Source: Calderihabitans maritimus
GTDB taxonomy: Bacteria > Bacillota > KKC1 > Calderihabitantales > Calderihabitantaceae
Assembly: GCF_002207765.1 (NCBI RefSeq)
Contig: NZ_BDGJ01000042.1
Coordinates: forward strand, 54,560-118,559
DNA length: 64,000 bases
Direction: 5' to 3'
Shown piece after piece: positions 16,598 through 25,106 of this stretch (position 1 is the first letter of the stretch; every line of letters begins with the position of its first letter). The notes under the pieces are model-generated. The model saw nothing but the letters and a program-made list of their open reading frames with translations, did not search any database and was not told where the DNA came from. A program made the translations under genes and the position numbers.

Positions 16598-17209
16598 ATG
16601 AGACGCAAGTGGGTTTATCTACTGCTGGTTATAGCTCTGACGGTCTGGGTGGCGGGTTGCAGCAAAGCTGACACTACTACTTCTTCGAACACGCCTGGTA
16701 GCAGTAAAGGCCAGGACACCTCCAGCGATAACGCAGGAGGATTTCGGGAGTATCCGGTAGGGGATCCGCAGGAGGTCGAAGGGATGGAAATTGCTGCCGT
16801 TTATTTCCAACCGGCGGCTATGGAGCCGGAAGCACAGGCCGGTCTCAAGCCGGAGGAAGCGGACATCCATCTGGAAGCAGACATCCGAGCTTTGAAAGAA
16901 AATCCCAACGGTTTTGGCTTTGGTGAATTCATTCCTTACCTTACGGTCCATTATGAACTGAAGAACTTGGATACGGGGGAAGAAAGAAAAGGGACATTCA
17001 TGCCTATGAATGCTGCCGACGGGCCTCATTATGGAGCAAATGTCAAAATGCTGGGAGCAGGAAAATATAGGCTGAAATACATTATCGAATCACCGGTTAA
17101 ACAGGGATTAGTTCTACATAGCGATAGTGAAACCGGTGTGGAGGGTCGCTTATGGAATAAGCCTATCGAGGTAGAGTGGACGTTCGACTATATCCCGCGC
17201 AAATTCTAA
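16598..17209 (+). CDS. P19-like iron-binding lipoprotein (copy 2)
   Basis: A 203-aa paralogue of the preceding protein but made as a lipoprotein: the lipobox is VAGC at about residues 18-21, followed by a Ser/Thr-rich linker. The metal-site residues are conserved (ADIHLEADI, TFMPM, DGPHYGAN). ATG at 16598 has GAGGAGG upstream. Having one anchored or secreted copy and one lipid-tethered copy suggests separate pools at the outer face of the membrane of a Gram-positive cell, both feeding the FTR1 permease. Confidence 0.9.
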   Translation: MRRKWVYLLLVIALTVWVAGCSKADTTTSSNTPGSSKGQDTSSDNAGGFREYPVGDPQEVEGMEIAAVYFQPAAMEPEAQAGLKPEEADIHLEADIRALKENPNGFGFGEFIPYLTVHYELKNLDTGEERKGTFMPMNAADGPHYGANVKMLGAGKYRLKYIIESPVKQGLVLHSDSETGVEGRLWNKPIEVEWTFDYIPRKF

Positions 17210-17285
17210 CTTGGATAGCCTGGGTTCCCTTGGGATCCAGGCTTGTACCCTATATCCAAGAATAAACAAAAAGAAGGTGCTGAAC

Positions 17286-18539
17286 ATGTTAAAGGCCCTG
17301 ATAGAAACTTTGGTCCCTAGTGTAGAAGCGGCGGTTATTGTCGCCTTCCTGTTGATTTTGGCTCAGAAAAGGACAAGCAGCCTGGAAGTTCCCGCCAGGA
17401 TGGGACTGGGAGCTTCTGTTGTCATGAGCTTATTCACCGGTCTGGCGGTGGCCAATTTTGGGAACCGGGAAATAGTGGAGGGGACACTATCTCTATTAGC
17501 AACCATAACCCTGCTGTTAATTTTGTTGTGGTTACTAGCAGAGGGCTTCAGGGGAAAGCGTTTTTCCCTCAACCCCTTGCTGGTCCGGGTAGCGGTGCCG
17601 GTTATGCTATTCTTGGTGATTTTAGTTCCGGGCATGAATATAGTCCTTTTTCCCACCCGGATATTTATTCAGACAACTAGCTACTTAAATACAGAGTTGA
17701 TCCTGAAGATTTTCGGGGGTATAACCGGTGTTTTGTTGGCTTTTGTTTTGGGCTTGAGTCTTGTTCGGGCCGGAGTTCGTTTAAATAAAGCAGTCTTTTT
17801 CTTAACGGCAGCCGGTATATTTTCTATCGCCTTCCTGAGGCAGCTCATCACCGTTTTACAAATAGCGTTCGTTAACGGTATCCTTCCGTTGACCCCTCTG
17901 GCCTTGAAAGTTATGGTGCCGCTTATTAACCATCGTCCGAAGCTGTTTTACGGGTACCTCGTAATTAGCGGCATATACATACTGGCGGTCATGGGTAAAA
18001 AGCATTTTGCTGTTCCGTCGCAGGGACTTAACCCGGCCCAGGTGCGTAAAGAAAAGGCCCGCCTTCGTAACCAGATGCGTTGGGCTGGATCAGCTGTTTT
18101 TATGTTGGTATCGGTTGTTACTCTGCTGGTTGGGAACTATGCTTACGCTAATCGAAAGATAGAATTATCCCCTGCGGTTCCGGTAACTCCCCAGGAGGGG
18201 GCAATCCGAATAAGCCTGGAGGAGGTTAGCGACGGACAGCTTCATCGATTTGCCTATACTGCTTCCGATGGGACGGAGATGCGGTTTATTGTTATCCAGA
18301 AAGGGGAAGGGAAGGTTTTCGGCGTAGCTTTGGATGCCTGCAACATTTGTGGTGTGGTAGGTTATTACCAGAGAAAAGACAGTGTAGTATGTTTAAACTG
18401 CGACGTGGTTATCAACACACCTACCATAGGATTTCCGGGGGGCTGCAATCCAATTCCCTTAGAACACCGGATTGAAAAAGGGAATTTAATCATTACCGTT
18501 GAGGACCTGGAAAAGAAAAAAGATATTTTTAAAGAGTAG
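17286..18539 (+). CDS. Membrane protein with C-terminal DUF2318 cysteine domain
   Basis: About 417 aa. The N-terminal two thirds has about eight hydrophobic helices and a short FTR1-like opening (LVPSVEAAVIVAFLLILAQKR). The C-terminal domain (from about 300) is DUF2318, with CNICG, CLNCD and FPGGCNPIPL cysteines suggesting a metal or Fe-S site. ATG at 17286 has AAGGTG upstream; the longer frame from 17211 lacks a ribosome site. In the Campylobacter locus the equivalent gene lies between P19 and the permeases and is thought to take part in iron reduction or transfer. That role is by analogy. Confidence 0.85.
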   Translation: MLKALIETLVPSVEAAVIVAFLLILAQKRTSSLEVPARMGLGASVVMSLFTGLAVANFGNREIVEGTLSLLATITLLLILLWLLAEGFRGKRFSLNPLLVRVAVPVMLFLVILVPGMNIVLFPTRIFIQTTSYLNTELILKIFGGITGVLLAFVLGLSLVRAGVRLNKAVFFLTAAGIFSIAFLRQLITVLQIAFVNGILPLTPLALKVMVPLINHRPKLFYGYLVISGIYILAVMGKKHFAVPSQGLNPAQVRKEKARLRNQMRWAGSAVFMLVSVVTLLVGNYAYANRKIELSPAVPVTPQEGAIRISLEEVSDGQLHRFAYTASDGTEMRFIVIQKGEGKVFGVALDACNICGVVGYYQRKDSVVCLNCDVVINTPTIGFPGGCNPIPLEHRIEKGNLIITVEDLEKKKDIFKE

Positions 18540-18542
18540 GCG

Positions 18543-19850
18543 GTGACCAGAGTGTTTTGGCGTATGATAAGCAAGTCCTTTATACGGGAATTCAGGCGGA
18601 AATTGTTGGCTTTCGCGGCTGTAGCCTTTAGTGCGTCTTTAGTTACGGCTATGCTGAGTGTTTCCCTGGATATTGGAGATAAAATTAGCCGGGAATTGAA
18701 GACTTACGGAGCCAATCTGCTGATGGAGCCGCAGATGGATACGCTCCCGGTAAAAATCGGGGGTATAGACTACAATCCTCTGGCGGAACGGCAGTACATA
18801 GAGGAGGAAGAGTTGCCCAAGATTAAGATGATTTTTTGGCGGCATAACATTGTTGGCTTTGCCCCCTACCTGGAGGGAGTAGCCGGGATAGGTGACACCC
18901 GGGAAAAAGTCGCTCTTATTGGTACCTGGTTTGAGAAAGAACTTGAGCTGCCTACGGGAGAAAAAATAATTACCGGTGTAAAACAAATTAAGCCGTGGTG
19001 GGAAATTCACGGGAACTGGGTAAAAGATGACGATAACTCCGGTGATGCCCTGGTAGGTATACAACTGGCCAATTCCATGGCCTTAAAACCTGGTGATAAG
19101 ATAGAAGTGCAGGTGGAAACACTGGAGGGTTTAAAGAGAAGGAAACTTCGGGTAGCGGGTATAGTTAATGCCGGAGGACAAGATGACCAGAATATATTTG
19201 TGCCTTTATCCTATTTACAGGAAATAATGAATTTGAAGGGCAAGGTTTCCAAGGTAGAGGTCAGTGCGTTGACAACTCCGGAAAACGAGCTGGCCAGGAA
19301 GGCGGCCAAAGACCCTGATTCTTTAACCCCGGAAGAGTTTGAGCGTTGGTATTGTACTGCTTATGTGAGCGCCATTGCCTACCAGTTGGAAGAAGCAATT
19401 CCGGGAACGAAAGTAAAGGCTATCCGCCAGGTTTCCCAGTCGGAAGGGAAAATTTTGAAGAAAATTCAGCTGTTGATGCTGGTAGTCAGCCTGGCCGCTT
19501 TGATTAGTTCGGCTTTGGGGATTTCCAGCCTTATGACCACTAATGTTTTACAACGAAGCAAAGAAATAGGTCTTCTGAAGGGGTTAGGAGCGCAGGTTTT
19601 AGCAGTGGTAGCCTTGTTCCTTACGGAAGCCGTTATCGTCGGGCTGGTGGGAGGCTTGGCAGGGTATTTGGTAGGTTTAGGTTTTGCGCAAATGGTAGGC
19701 TATACCGTTTTTGGAAGCAGTGTTCCCATAAAAATACTGGTTTTCCCTTTAGTTCTTTTAGTGGCTGTGGTTACGGCTTTGGCCGGGAGTCTAGCGGCTG
19801 TACGGCTGATTATTCGACTTAATCCGGCTGAGGTTTTGCATGGAAGGTAG
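18543..19850 (+). CDS. FtsX/MacB-type ABC permease, first subunit
   Basis: A 435-aa permease of the MacB/FtsX type: a first membrane helix (about 20-40), a large extracytoplasmic domain (about 45-320) and three C-terminal helices (about 325-430) with the conserved SKEIGLLKGLGA coupling segment. GTG at 18543 follows the previous stop by three bases. It is paired with the next gene and an ATPase, as in the Campylobacter iron locus, where the transporter probably drives a periplasmic redox or extraction step instead of importing solute itself. Confidence 0.88.
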   Translation: MTRVFWRMISKSFIREFRRKLLAFAAVAFSASLVTAMLSVSLDIGDKISRELKTYGANLLMEPQMDTLPVKIGGIDYNPLAERQYIEEEELPKIKMIFWRHNIVGFAPYLEGVAGIGDTREKVALIGTWFEKELELPTGEKIITGVKQIKPWWEIHGNWVKDDDNSGDALVGIQLANSMALKPGDKIEVQVETLEGLKRRKLRVAGIVNAGGQDDQNIFVPLSYLQEIMNLKGKVSKVEVSALTTPENELARKAAKDPDSLTPEEFERWYCTAYVSAIAYQLEEAIPGTKVKAIRQVSQSEGKILKKIQLLMLVVSLAALISSALGISSLMTTNVLQRSKEIGLLKGLGAQVLAVVALFLTEAVIVGLVGGLAGYLVGLGFAQMVGYTVFGSSVPIKILVFPLVLLVAVVTALAGSLAAVRLIIRLNPAEVLHGR

Positions 19851-19862
19851 GAGGGGAGCTTT

Positions 19863-20999
19863 ATGAAAAGGTCGGCAATGTATTGGCGGCTTATCAGCCG
19901 TGCTTTCTTTAAAAGGAAATCTCAAGTAGGCATAGCTGCTTTGGCCATTGCTATCGGCACAGCGGTTATTTTTGGAATGGTTAATGTTTATTACGATATA
20001 GGTTTAAAAATGAGCAAGGAATTAAGGGCCTACGGTGCCAATATGGTGCTGCTGCCAGCTTCGAAGGCAGGATTGCTCAGGGAAGAAAAAATAGAGAAAG
20101 CGGCGGCCTTTTTTGCGGCCGATAAATTGTTGGGTTATGCGCCATTTCTGTATGGGGTGGTAAAAGTTAATTCCCAAAGGCTGGTCCTGGTAGGAACTTG
20201 GATGGATCAGGTCAGACATATCAGTCCTTACTGGGAGGTAAAGGGTAACTGGATTACTAGCCGTGAGGAACGAAGATCGGCTATCATAGGAACGGCGGTA
20301 GCAGAAAAGCTGCAGCTCTCTGAGGGTGACAAAATTACCCTAGTCAATCCCTCAACAGGACGCGGAATAGGGGTTGAGGTGGCGGGTATTGTTACCACTG
20401 GCAGCACGGAAGATAATCAAGTGTTTGTCAACCTGGCGGTGGCCCAAGAACTTCTGGAAAAGCCGGCTCAAGCCCACATAGCGTATTTTAGTGTCATGGG
20501 GTCAGGACAGGAGTTGGAAGAAAAGGCGGAAAAAATCAATAGTTCCCTTACTGAAGTTAGTATGAGACCGATCAGGCAGATATCCCGCTCGGAGGGGCAG
20601 ATACTCGAGAGGATAAGTGCTTTAGTATACCTGGTGGTAATAATAATTTTTCTTTCCACCTTGCTTTGCGTTTCCAGCATCATGATGACGATGATAGTGG
20701 AACGCCGGCGGGAAATCGGCCTTAAAAAAGCTTTGGGGGCTTACGACAGAAATATTATTTTGGAGTTTTTGGGAGAAAGCATTATTTTAGGTTTATTAGG
20801 CGGAACTTTAGGCATCGCTATGGGTTACTTGCTGGCCCAGTTTATAGGTTGGAGTGTTTTTCAGGCCCCTATATCGCTAAGATTTTCAGTAGTTCCTCTG
20901 GCCTTGTTTACTTCTATCATAGTTGTGTGCTTAGCCAGTTTAATACCGGTTAAGACGGCCGTGGAAGTGCAGCCGGCGGCAGTTCTCAAAGGAGAATAG
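19863..20999 (+). CDS. FtsX/MacB-type ABC permease, second subunit
   Basis: A 378-aa protein with the same topology as the preceding gene: one N-terminal helix, an external domain starting at the KELRAYGANMVL motif shared with its paralogue, and three C-terminal helices with RREIGLKKALGA. ATG at 19863 has AGGAGGGG upstream. The two permeases probably form a heterodimer served by the ATPase that follows 29 bp downstream. Confidence 0.88.
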   Translation: MKRSAMYWRLISRAFFKRKSQVGIAALAIAIGTAVIFGMVNVYYDIGLKMSKELRAYGANMVLLPASKAGLLREEKIEKAAAFFAADKLLGYAPFLYGVVKVNSQRLVLVGTWMDQVRHISPYWEVKGNWITSREERRSAIIGTAVAEKLQLSEGDKITLVNPSTGRGIGVEVAGIVTTGSTEDNQVFVNLAVAQELLEKPAQAHIAYFSVMGSGQELEEKAEKINSSLTEVSMRPIRQISRSEGQILERISALVYLVVIIIFLSTLLCVSSIMMTMIVERRREIGLKKALGAYDRNIILEFLGESIILGLLGGTLGIAMGYLLAQFIGWSVFQAPISLRFSVVPLALFTSIIVVCLASLIPVKTAVEVQPAAVLKGE

Positions 21000-21028
21000 T
21001 TCTCAAAGGAGATTAAGGAGGGGAAGTC

Positions 21029-21688
21029 ATGATATTGGAGATGCAAAATGTTTCCAAGAAATACGGCAGTGTTCAAGCTTTAAATAATGTCAGTTTACAG
21101 GTAGCGGCGGGGGAATGGGTTTCCATTATGGGACCTTCAGGTTCCGGAAAAACCACGTTGCTTAATATTATTGGAGGCATGGATAAACCTACTTCCGGGA
21201 AAGTACTTATTGACGGGGTCGATACGGCACGGCTAAATGAGAAACAATTAACCGAGCTGCGTAGGGATAAAATAGGACTTGTTTTTCAACAGTTTCATCT
21301 TATTCCTTATTTGACAGCTTTGGAAAATGTCATGGTGGCTCAGTATTATCACAGCATGCCTGATGAAAAAGAAGCTTTTGCAGCTCTGGAACGGGTAGGG
21401 CTGGCGGAAAGAGCCCATCATTTGCCCAGCCAGCTATCAGGGGGCGAACAACAGAGAGTATGTATAGCCCGAGCTTTAATTAATTATCCAAAATTGATTC
21501 TAGCTGACGAGCCTACCGGTAATCTGGATGAGACAAATGAAAAATTAGTATTGGAACTTTTTCAGAAATTGCACCGGGAAGGCCACAGCATAATAATGGT
21601 TACCCATGATCCCGAAGTGGGGCAATTAGCCCAGCGACAGATAAGGCTGGATCACGGTAGAATTATAGAGATTATTAATAATGAATAA
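21029..21688 (+). CDS. ABC transporter ATPase (LolD/MacB type)
   Basis: A 219-aa nucleotide-binding subunit. Walker A is MGPSGSGKTTLLN, the Q-loop is in VFQQFHL, the signature is LSGGEQQRVCIARAL, Walker B is LILADEPTGNLD and the switch His is in MVTHD. ATG at 21029 has GGAGGGG upstream. It closes the iron operon and energises the two FtsX-type permeases. A short direct repeat (GTTCTCAAAGGAGA) occurs just before the gene. Confidence 0.93.
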   Translation: MILEMQNVSKKYGSVQALNNVSLQVAAGEWVSIMGPSGSGKTTLLNIIGGMDKPTSGKVLIDGVDTARLNEKQLTELRRDKIGLVFQQFHLIPYLTALENVMVAQYYHSMPDEKEAFAALERVGLAERAHHLPSQLSGGEQQRVCIARALINYPKLILADEPTGNLDETNEKLVLELFQKLHREGHSIIMVTHDPEVGQLAQRQIRLDHGRIIEIINNE

Positions 21689-21750
21689 TATGGTTGTATT
21701 ACCTTTTATTGTTAGTAATAAGACGAGTTATAGCGGGCGTACAGGTTACA

Positions 21751-21945
21751 ATGGGTGAAAAGATGAAAAAAGGTGATCGGGTAATCATAAAGGAAAGCGG
21801 TTGTAAAATTATGTTTTACATTATTGAGTTTACCCGTAATAAGGCTGGGGAGAGAATAGCCATTTTAAAAGATGGGGAAAGCAATTCTAATAATTACCGT
21901 TTTGTTCCGTTATATAAATTGGAAGTCATTTCGGACAAAAAGTAA
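21751..21945 (+). CDS. Small protein of unknown function
   Basis: About 64 aa with KKGDRVIIKESG and alternating hydrophobic strands, suggesting a small beta-barrel of the SH3/KOW kind. ATG at 21751 is taken as the start, with ATG at 21763 as the alternative; neither has a strong ribosome site. It follows the iron operon by about 60 bp and may be its last gene. No function is assigned. Confidence 0.45.
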   Translation: MGEKMKKGDRVIIKESGCKIMFYIIEFTRNKAGERIAILKDGESNSNNYRFVPLYKLEVISDKK

Positions 21946-21947
21946 CC

Positions 21948-21969
21948 GGCTGTTTTACTGGAGCCGGTC
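21948..21969. terminator. Hairpin between converging small genes
   Basis: CCGGCT at 21949-21954 pairs with AGCCGG at 21963-21968. On the minus strand it is followed by TTACTTTTTG, which would end the small minus-strand gene. Confidence 0.5.
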
Positions 21970-21982
21970 GAGATATTTGGGG

Positions 21983-22093
21983 TTATCCTTTTTGTAACCT
22001 GCGACGGAAGAATCTGGTGAGCAAAATTCCACTTATGATGGATAGAGGATAAATCAACATAGATAGAAAATTTCTTTTCTTTTGTGCACTCAA
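21983..22093 (-). CDS. Possible 36-aa single-pass membrane protein
   Basis: TTG at 22093 is preceded by AAAGGAGG on the minus strand. The short product has a basic N-terminus (SAQKKRNF), one hydrophobic segment (LSMLIYPLSIISGILL) and a strongly basic end (RFFRRRLQKG). A hairpin with a T-rich tail follows its stop. The strong ribosome site, topology and terminator argue for a real small protein. No family is recognised. Confidence 0.5.
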   Translation of the reverse strand: MSAQKKRNFLSMLIYPLSIISGILLTRFFRRRLQKG

Positions 22094-22231
22094 ACCACAT
22101 CCCTCCTTTAGATATAGTTTTCCAAGGAGCTGATAAGATATTCTTTTATTATTTATGGATGATTTTTAGCATGGATGCTGTATTCCGGGAGACAATATAC
22201 TTCAGAAGATAATGGCTGTAGGTGAAAGCAA

Positions 22232-22681
22232 TTGAGTATGGTAACGATTATGGTTGGACTGCCAGGTTCCGGAAAAAGCACTTGGATTGAAAAAAATGCT
22301 AAAACCGATGCGGTGATCAGCACCGATGAAATTCGGTGGAAAGAATTTGGTATCCAGTACGACCTCCGGCTGGAACCAGAAGTTTGGCAGATAGCTTTTA
22401 GCAAATTACGAGGATATCTTAAACAGGGAAGGGATATTATATTCGATGCTACTAACATAACCAGGCAACGGCGGCGTTTAATTAAAAAAATTGCCGATCA
22501 GTTCAAGGCGCGCACCCGAGTCGTCGTCATGAATACCTCTTTGGAAGAATGCTTGTATCGTAATGAAAGAAGAACCCAAGACAAGGTGCCGGCAGAAATA
22601 ATAAAAATCATGGCATACCAATTTGAATGGCCCGAAGAAACCGAAGGATTTGATGAAATCCAAGTAGTGCAACCTGATTAA
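22232..22681 (+). CDS. P-loop kinase (polynucleotide/zeta-type AAA family)
   Basis: A 149-aa protein with Walker A in MVGLPGSGKSTW at the N-terminus, an ISTDEIR motif like that of T4 polynucleotide kinase and related small kinases, a DATNIT motif and a C-terminal LID-like basic segment (RNERRTQDKVP). TTG at 22232 has AGGTGA upstream. The likely reaction is phosphoryl transfer to a nucleic acid 5' end or a small molecule; the substrate is unknown. A bidirectional hairpin separates it from the minus-strand gene that follows. Confidence 0.8.
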   Translation: MSMVTIMVGLPGSGKSTWIEKNAKTDAVISTDEIRWKEFGIQYDLRLEPEVWQIAFSKLRGYLKQGRDIIFDATNITRQRRRLIKKIADQFKARTRVVVMNTSLEECLYRNERRTQDKVPAEIIKIMAYQFEWPEETEGFDEIQVVQPD

Positions 22682-22694
22682 AGATTAAAAGAGA

Positions 22695-22719
22695 GGGACG
22701 GTGCTTTTAGACCCGTCCC
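22695..22719. terminator. Terminator between converging genes
   Basis: GGGACGG at 22695-22701 pairs with CCGTCCC at 22713-22719. On the minus strand a T-rich stretch (TCTCTTTTAAT) follows, serving the DUF1657 gene. Confidence 0.6.
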
Positions 22720-22737
22720 ACCGCGTGGTTCATGGTG

Positions 22738-22950
22738 CTACTGCTGATATTGCTTGTAGGTAGGTTCCTGACTTTCAATATAATTTACTCTTCCTTTAAG
22801 TCCGTTAGTGATATCTTCTAACTGTTTAGCGTAGGCAGAAAACTGTTGTTTTGCATTTTGATCTTGGGTTTCTAAGGCAAAAGTTTTGAAATCAGCTATG
22901 GCCCCTTCTAAGCTGGCTAGGGTAGTATGCATTTTTTGACCAATAGTCAT
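22738..22950 (-). CDS. DUF1657-family small protein
   Basis: A 70-aa helical protein starting MTIGQKMHTTLASLEGAIAD, with the pattern of the DUF1657 family seen mainly in endospore formers, often next to spoVA or yhcN genes. ATG at 22950 has AAGGAGGG at ideal spacing. It stands alone here. Spore-coat or small-molecule binding roles have been suggested from context for relatives, but nothing in this sequence proves one. Confidence 0.75.
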   Translation of the reverse strand: MTIGQKMHTTLASLEGAIADFKTFALETQDQNAKQQFSAYAKQLEDITNGLKGRVNYIESQEPTYKQYQQ

Positions 22951-23285
22951 AATAAAGCCCTCCTTAGTTTAGTTTTAAACGTTATCTACAATTTATCATC
23001 TCCTAACCGACTTTAAATATGAACTGTAAAGTTTAGGCTTTGAGCTATAATATCCCTGTAATTCCGTTTCCTTTGACGGCTGGTAATAGGTGGATTAATA
23101 AAAACGTTAAAATTGGCAAAAATATTTATAACAAACCTCTACGGATGGTTGGCTGACTGGCGGGGAGTTGTCTCCTCGCTTTTTAGCTGCTGAAATTCCT
23201 CTGTACAATAAGTTTGGCAAGTCTCTAACTACAATTTCATATAATTTTTAATGACTTTCAAAGAAGATCGACCCAGGGAGGGAAT
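22951..23285. other. Intergenic region with a possible leader RNA
   Basis: A plus-strand TATAAT at 23047-23052 lies in an AT-rich stretch. About 110 bp further, GCGGGGAG at 23160-23167 can pair with CTCCTCGC at 23172-23179 and is followed by TTTTT. This would give a short terminated transcript upstream of the glycosyltransferase. I could not match the segment to a known riboswitch class, and the ANTAR hexaloop pattern is absent. Confidence 0.45.
23158..23184 (+). terminator. Leader terminator upstream of the glycosyltransferase
   Basis: An 8-bp stem (GCGGGGAG/CTCCTCGC, one wobble) with a TTGT loop is followed by a five-base T-run, about 105 bp before the glycosyltransferase start. Confidence 0.6.
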
Positions 23286-23291
23286 TTGGTA

Positions 23292-24509
23292 GTGAACATA
23301 GCTATATTACACTGGGCTTTCCCGCCAACTATCGGTGGGGTCGAAACTCATTTGGCCATCTTGGCTCCTGAATTAGTAAAACGAGGATGCCAAGTACATC
23401 TCTTAACCGGTTCCGAAGATAACGAAGATGAAGAAAGTTATTATCAAGGAGTAAGAGTTGTACGAACGCCTTTAATGAATCTGAATAATCTCCGTTCTTT
23501 AAAAGTTAGTAGTTTAGCAGGACAAATAAAAAAAGAAATAATTGAGTTTATTGAAGAAGCTCAGCCTGAGCTGATACATGCCCATAACATGCACTATTTC
23601 AGCCCTGTGCACACAGAAATTTTAGCTGAAATTCGAGCAAAAACAGATATTCCTTTGATATTAACTGCCCACAACGTCTGGGATGATGAACTTTGGGGGA
23701 AAATGATCAAAATGGCAGAAATTTGGGATGGAGTTATTGCCGTCAGCTACTATATTAAGAAAGAATTAATTAAAGCAGGATATCGAGCAGAAAGGATAAA
23801 GGTTATCCATCACGGAATTGACGCCGAAAAATTCAAACCGCCCACTGAAGAAGATCTACAAAAAATTTTAGAGGAATACCCCCAATTTAAAGGAAGACGT
23901 ATTATTTTCCATCCAGCCAGAATGAGCCTTGCTAAAGGCTGTGATTACAGTGTAAGGGCTTTGAAAATCATTGCCAAGGAGTTTCCTGAGGTACTCTTAG
24001 TCATGTCAGGTAACCAAAAAATTGTGGATTGGGTCGATTGTCAGGAAAGAGAAGTTAACATGGTTATGGGGTTAGTGGAAGAATTTGGTCTGCAAAACAA
24101 TGTATTTGCCACTCATTTTCCCTGGCCCACCATGCCTCGCATTTACCAAACGGCCGAAATTTGTATTTACCCTTCCAGTTTTGAGGAACCCTTTGGATTG
24201 GTTATGCTGGAATCTATGGCTACAGCGAAACCTATTGTTGTAAGCAGGTCAGGCGGTATGCCGGAAATTGTCCGCCATGGGGAAAACGGTTTTATAGTTG
24301 AACGCAGGAACCCGGAAGACCTGGCTGAAAAATGTATAAGGTTGCTCAAAAGACCGGCGCGGGCACGGAAGATGGGTGAGGTCGGCCGCCAGATGGTGGA
24401 AAAGTTATATACTAAAGAAATAATGACCGAAAACACATTAGAATTTTACAAATCAGTTCTAAGCGGAGGCTTTGCAGTTCCGGCAACGGCCCAAAAAGGT
24501 TTTTATTAA
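23292..24509 (+). CDS. GT4-family glycosyltransferase
   Basis: About 405 aa with the two-domain GT-B fold of family 4. The N-terminal acceptor domain opens with WAFPPTIGGVETHL and the C-terminal donor domain has PSSFEEPFGLVMLESMATAKP, containing the E-x7-E motif, followed by SGGMPEIVRHGENG. It transfers a sugar from a nucleotide-sugar donor with retention; acceptor unknown. GTG at 23292 or TTG at 23286 may start it, with AGGGAGGG in front. It stands alone behind the terminated leader at 23158-23184. Confidence 0.88.
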   Translation: MNIAILHWAFPPTIGGVETHLAILAPELVKRGCQVHLLTGSEDNEDEESYYQGVRVVRTPLMNLNNLRSLKVSSLAGQIKKEIIEFIEEAQPELIHAHNMHYFSPVHTEILAEIRAKTDIPLILTAHNVWDDELWGKMIKMAEIWDGVIAVSYYIKKELIKAGYRAERIKVIHHGIDAEKFKPPTEEDLQKILEEYPQFKGRRIIFHPARMSLAKGCDYSVRALKIIAKEFPEVLLVMSGNQKIVDWVDCQEREVNMVMGLVEEFGLQNNVFATHFPWPTMPRIYQTAEICIYPSSFEEPFGLVMLESMATAKPIVVSRSGGMPEIVRHGENGFIVERRNPEDLAEKCIRLLKRPARARKMGEVGRQMVEKLYTKEIMTENTLEFYKSVLSGGFAVPATAQKGFY

Positions 24510-24519
24510 GTTTGAAACT

Positions 24520-24544
24520 AAACCCAGACCTCTGGTCTGGGTTT
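24520..24544. terminator. Bidirectional terminator between converging genes
   Basis: AAACCCAGACC at 24520-24530 and GGTCTGGGTTT at 24534-24544 form a perfect 11-bp stem with a 3-nt loop, with A- and T-rich ends for both directions. Confidence 0.8.
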
Positions 24545-24551
24545 ACTGCGT

Positions 24552-24794
24552 TTAATCGGCCGCATTGGTTAGAGTAACTACCATACTGACTTCTCCCGAT
24601 TGCTGGGCCTTGTTAAACATAGTTTTCAAACCGTTCCAAATCGCTTCCGGTTCGCCGCGGATTTCTGTACTTATAGAACCAACGGTAAAGGTTAGATTTT
24701 GTCCGTGTAATGAATTGATCGCTTCAGTGATAATAGAACTAGCATTACTGGTTTTAAGCGGATAAAGAGATACCTCGGCCCCCAGCAAATTCAT
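24552..24794 (-). CDS. YkoF/MTH1187-like small protein
   Basis: An 80-aa protein with the ferredoxin-like pattern of the thiamine/HMP-binding YkoF-type and MTH1187-type families: a first strand EVSLYPLK, a helix (SSIITEAINSLH), a strand with FTVGSISTEIRGEPEAIW and a final strand MVVTLTN. AGGAGG lies before the ATG at 24794. Relatives bind thiamine-like ligands or act as small oligomeric sensors. No thiamine gene is adjacent, so the ligand is open. Confidence 0.65.
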   Translation of the reverse strand: MNLLGAEVSLYPLKTSNASSIITEAINSLHGQNLTFTVGSISTEIRGEPEAIWNGLKTMFNKAQQSGEVSMVVTLTNAAD

Positions 24795-24922
24795 AACCTC
24801 CTTTAATTCTTAGGAATATAGTTTCTTTATGTTATTCTTTCCTACCGCAATGCCTTTATTCAAGATCTGCACTGTTGAAAAATAGGGTGCGGGTGTATAC
24901 AATATATTTTAGTAAAAACCTA

Positions 24923-24950
24923 TTGTCTTTTCGCCAAGCTTTGATATAAT
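24923..24950 (+). promoter_or_regulatory. Promoter of the ANTAR regulator
   Basis: TTGTCT at 24923-24928 and TATAAT at 24945-24950 with a 16-bp spacer. Confidence 0.7.
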
Positions 24951-24993
24951 TTACTACAAGTGTAGCTTAAAATTAATATTATGCAGAACTTGT

Positions 24994-25045
24994 AGGGCAA
25001 AGGCGTCCTCATGGTACATATTTCAATCTGTGGGGAGGCCTTTTT
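24994..25045 (+). promoter_or_regulatory. ANTAR-type antitermination leader of the regulator gene
   Basis: AGGGC (24994-24998) and GTCCT (25005-25009) close a six-base loop AAAGGC with A at position 1 and G at position 4, the ANTAR target rule. Its right arm overlaps GGCGTCCTC at 25002-25010, which can instead pair with GGGGAGGCC at 25032-25040 followed by TTTTT, a terminator. Binding of the ANTAR protein would free the downstream gene. Only one clear hexaloop hairpin is seen here. Confidence 0.6.
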
Positions 25046-25106
25046 ATATTTTTCATGTTTATTGTTACATAACCTATCCTTTTATGGTTGTTACAGAGGT
25101 GTTCGT

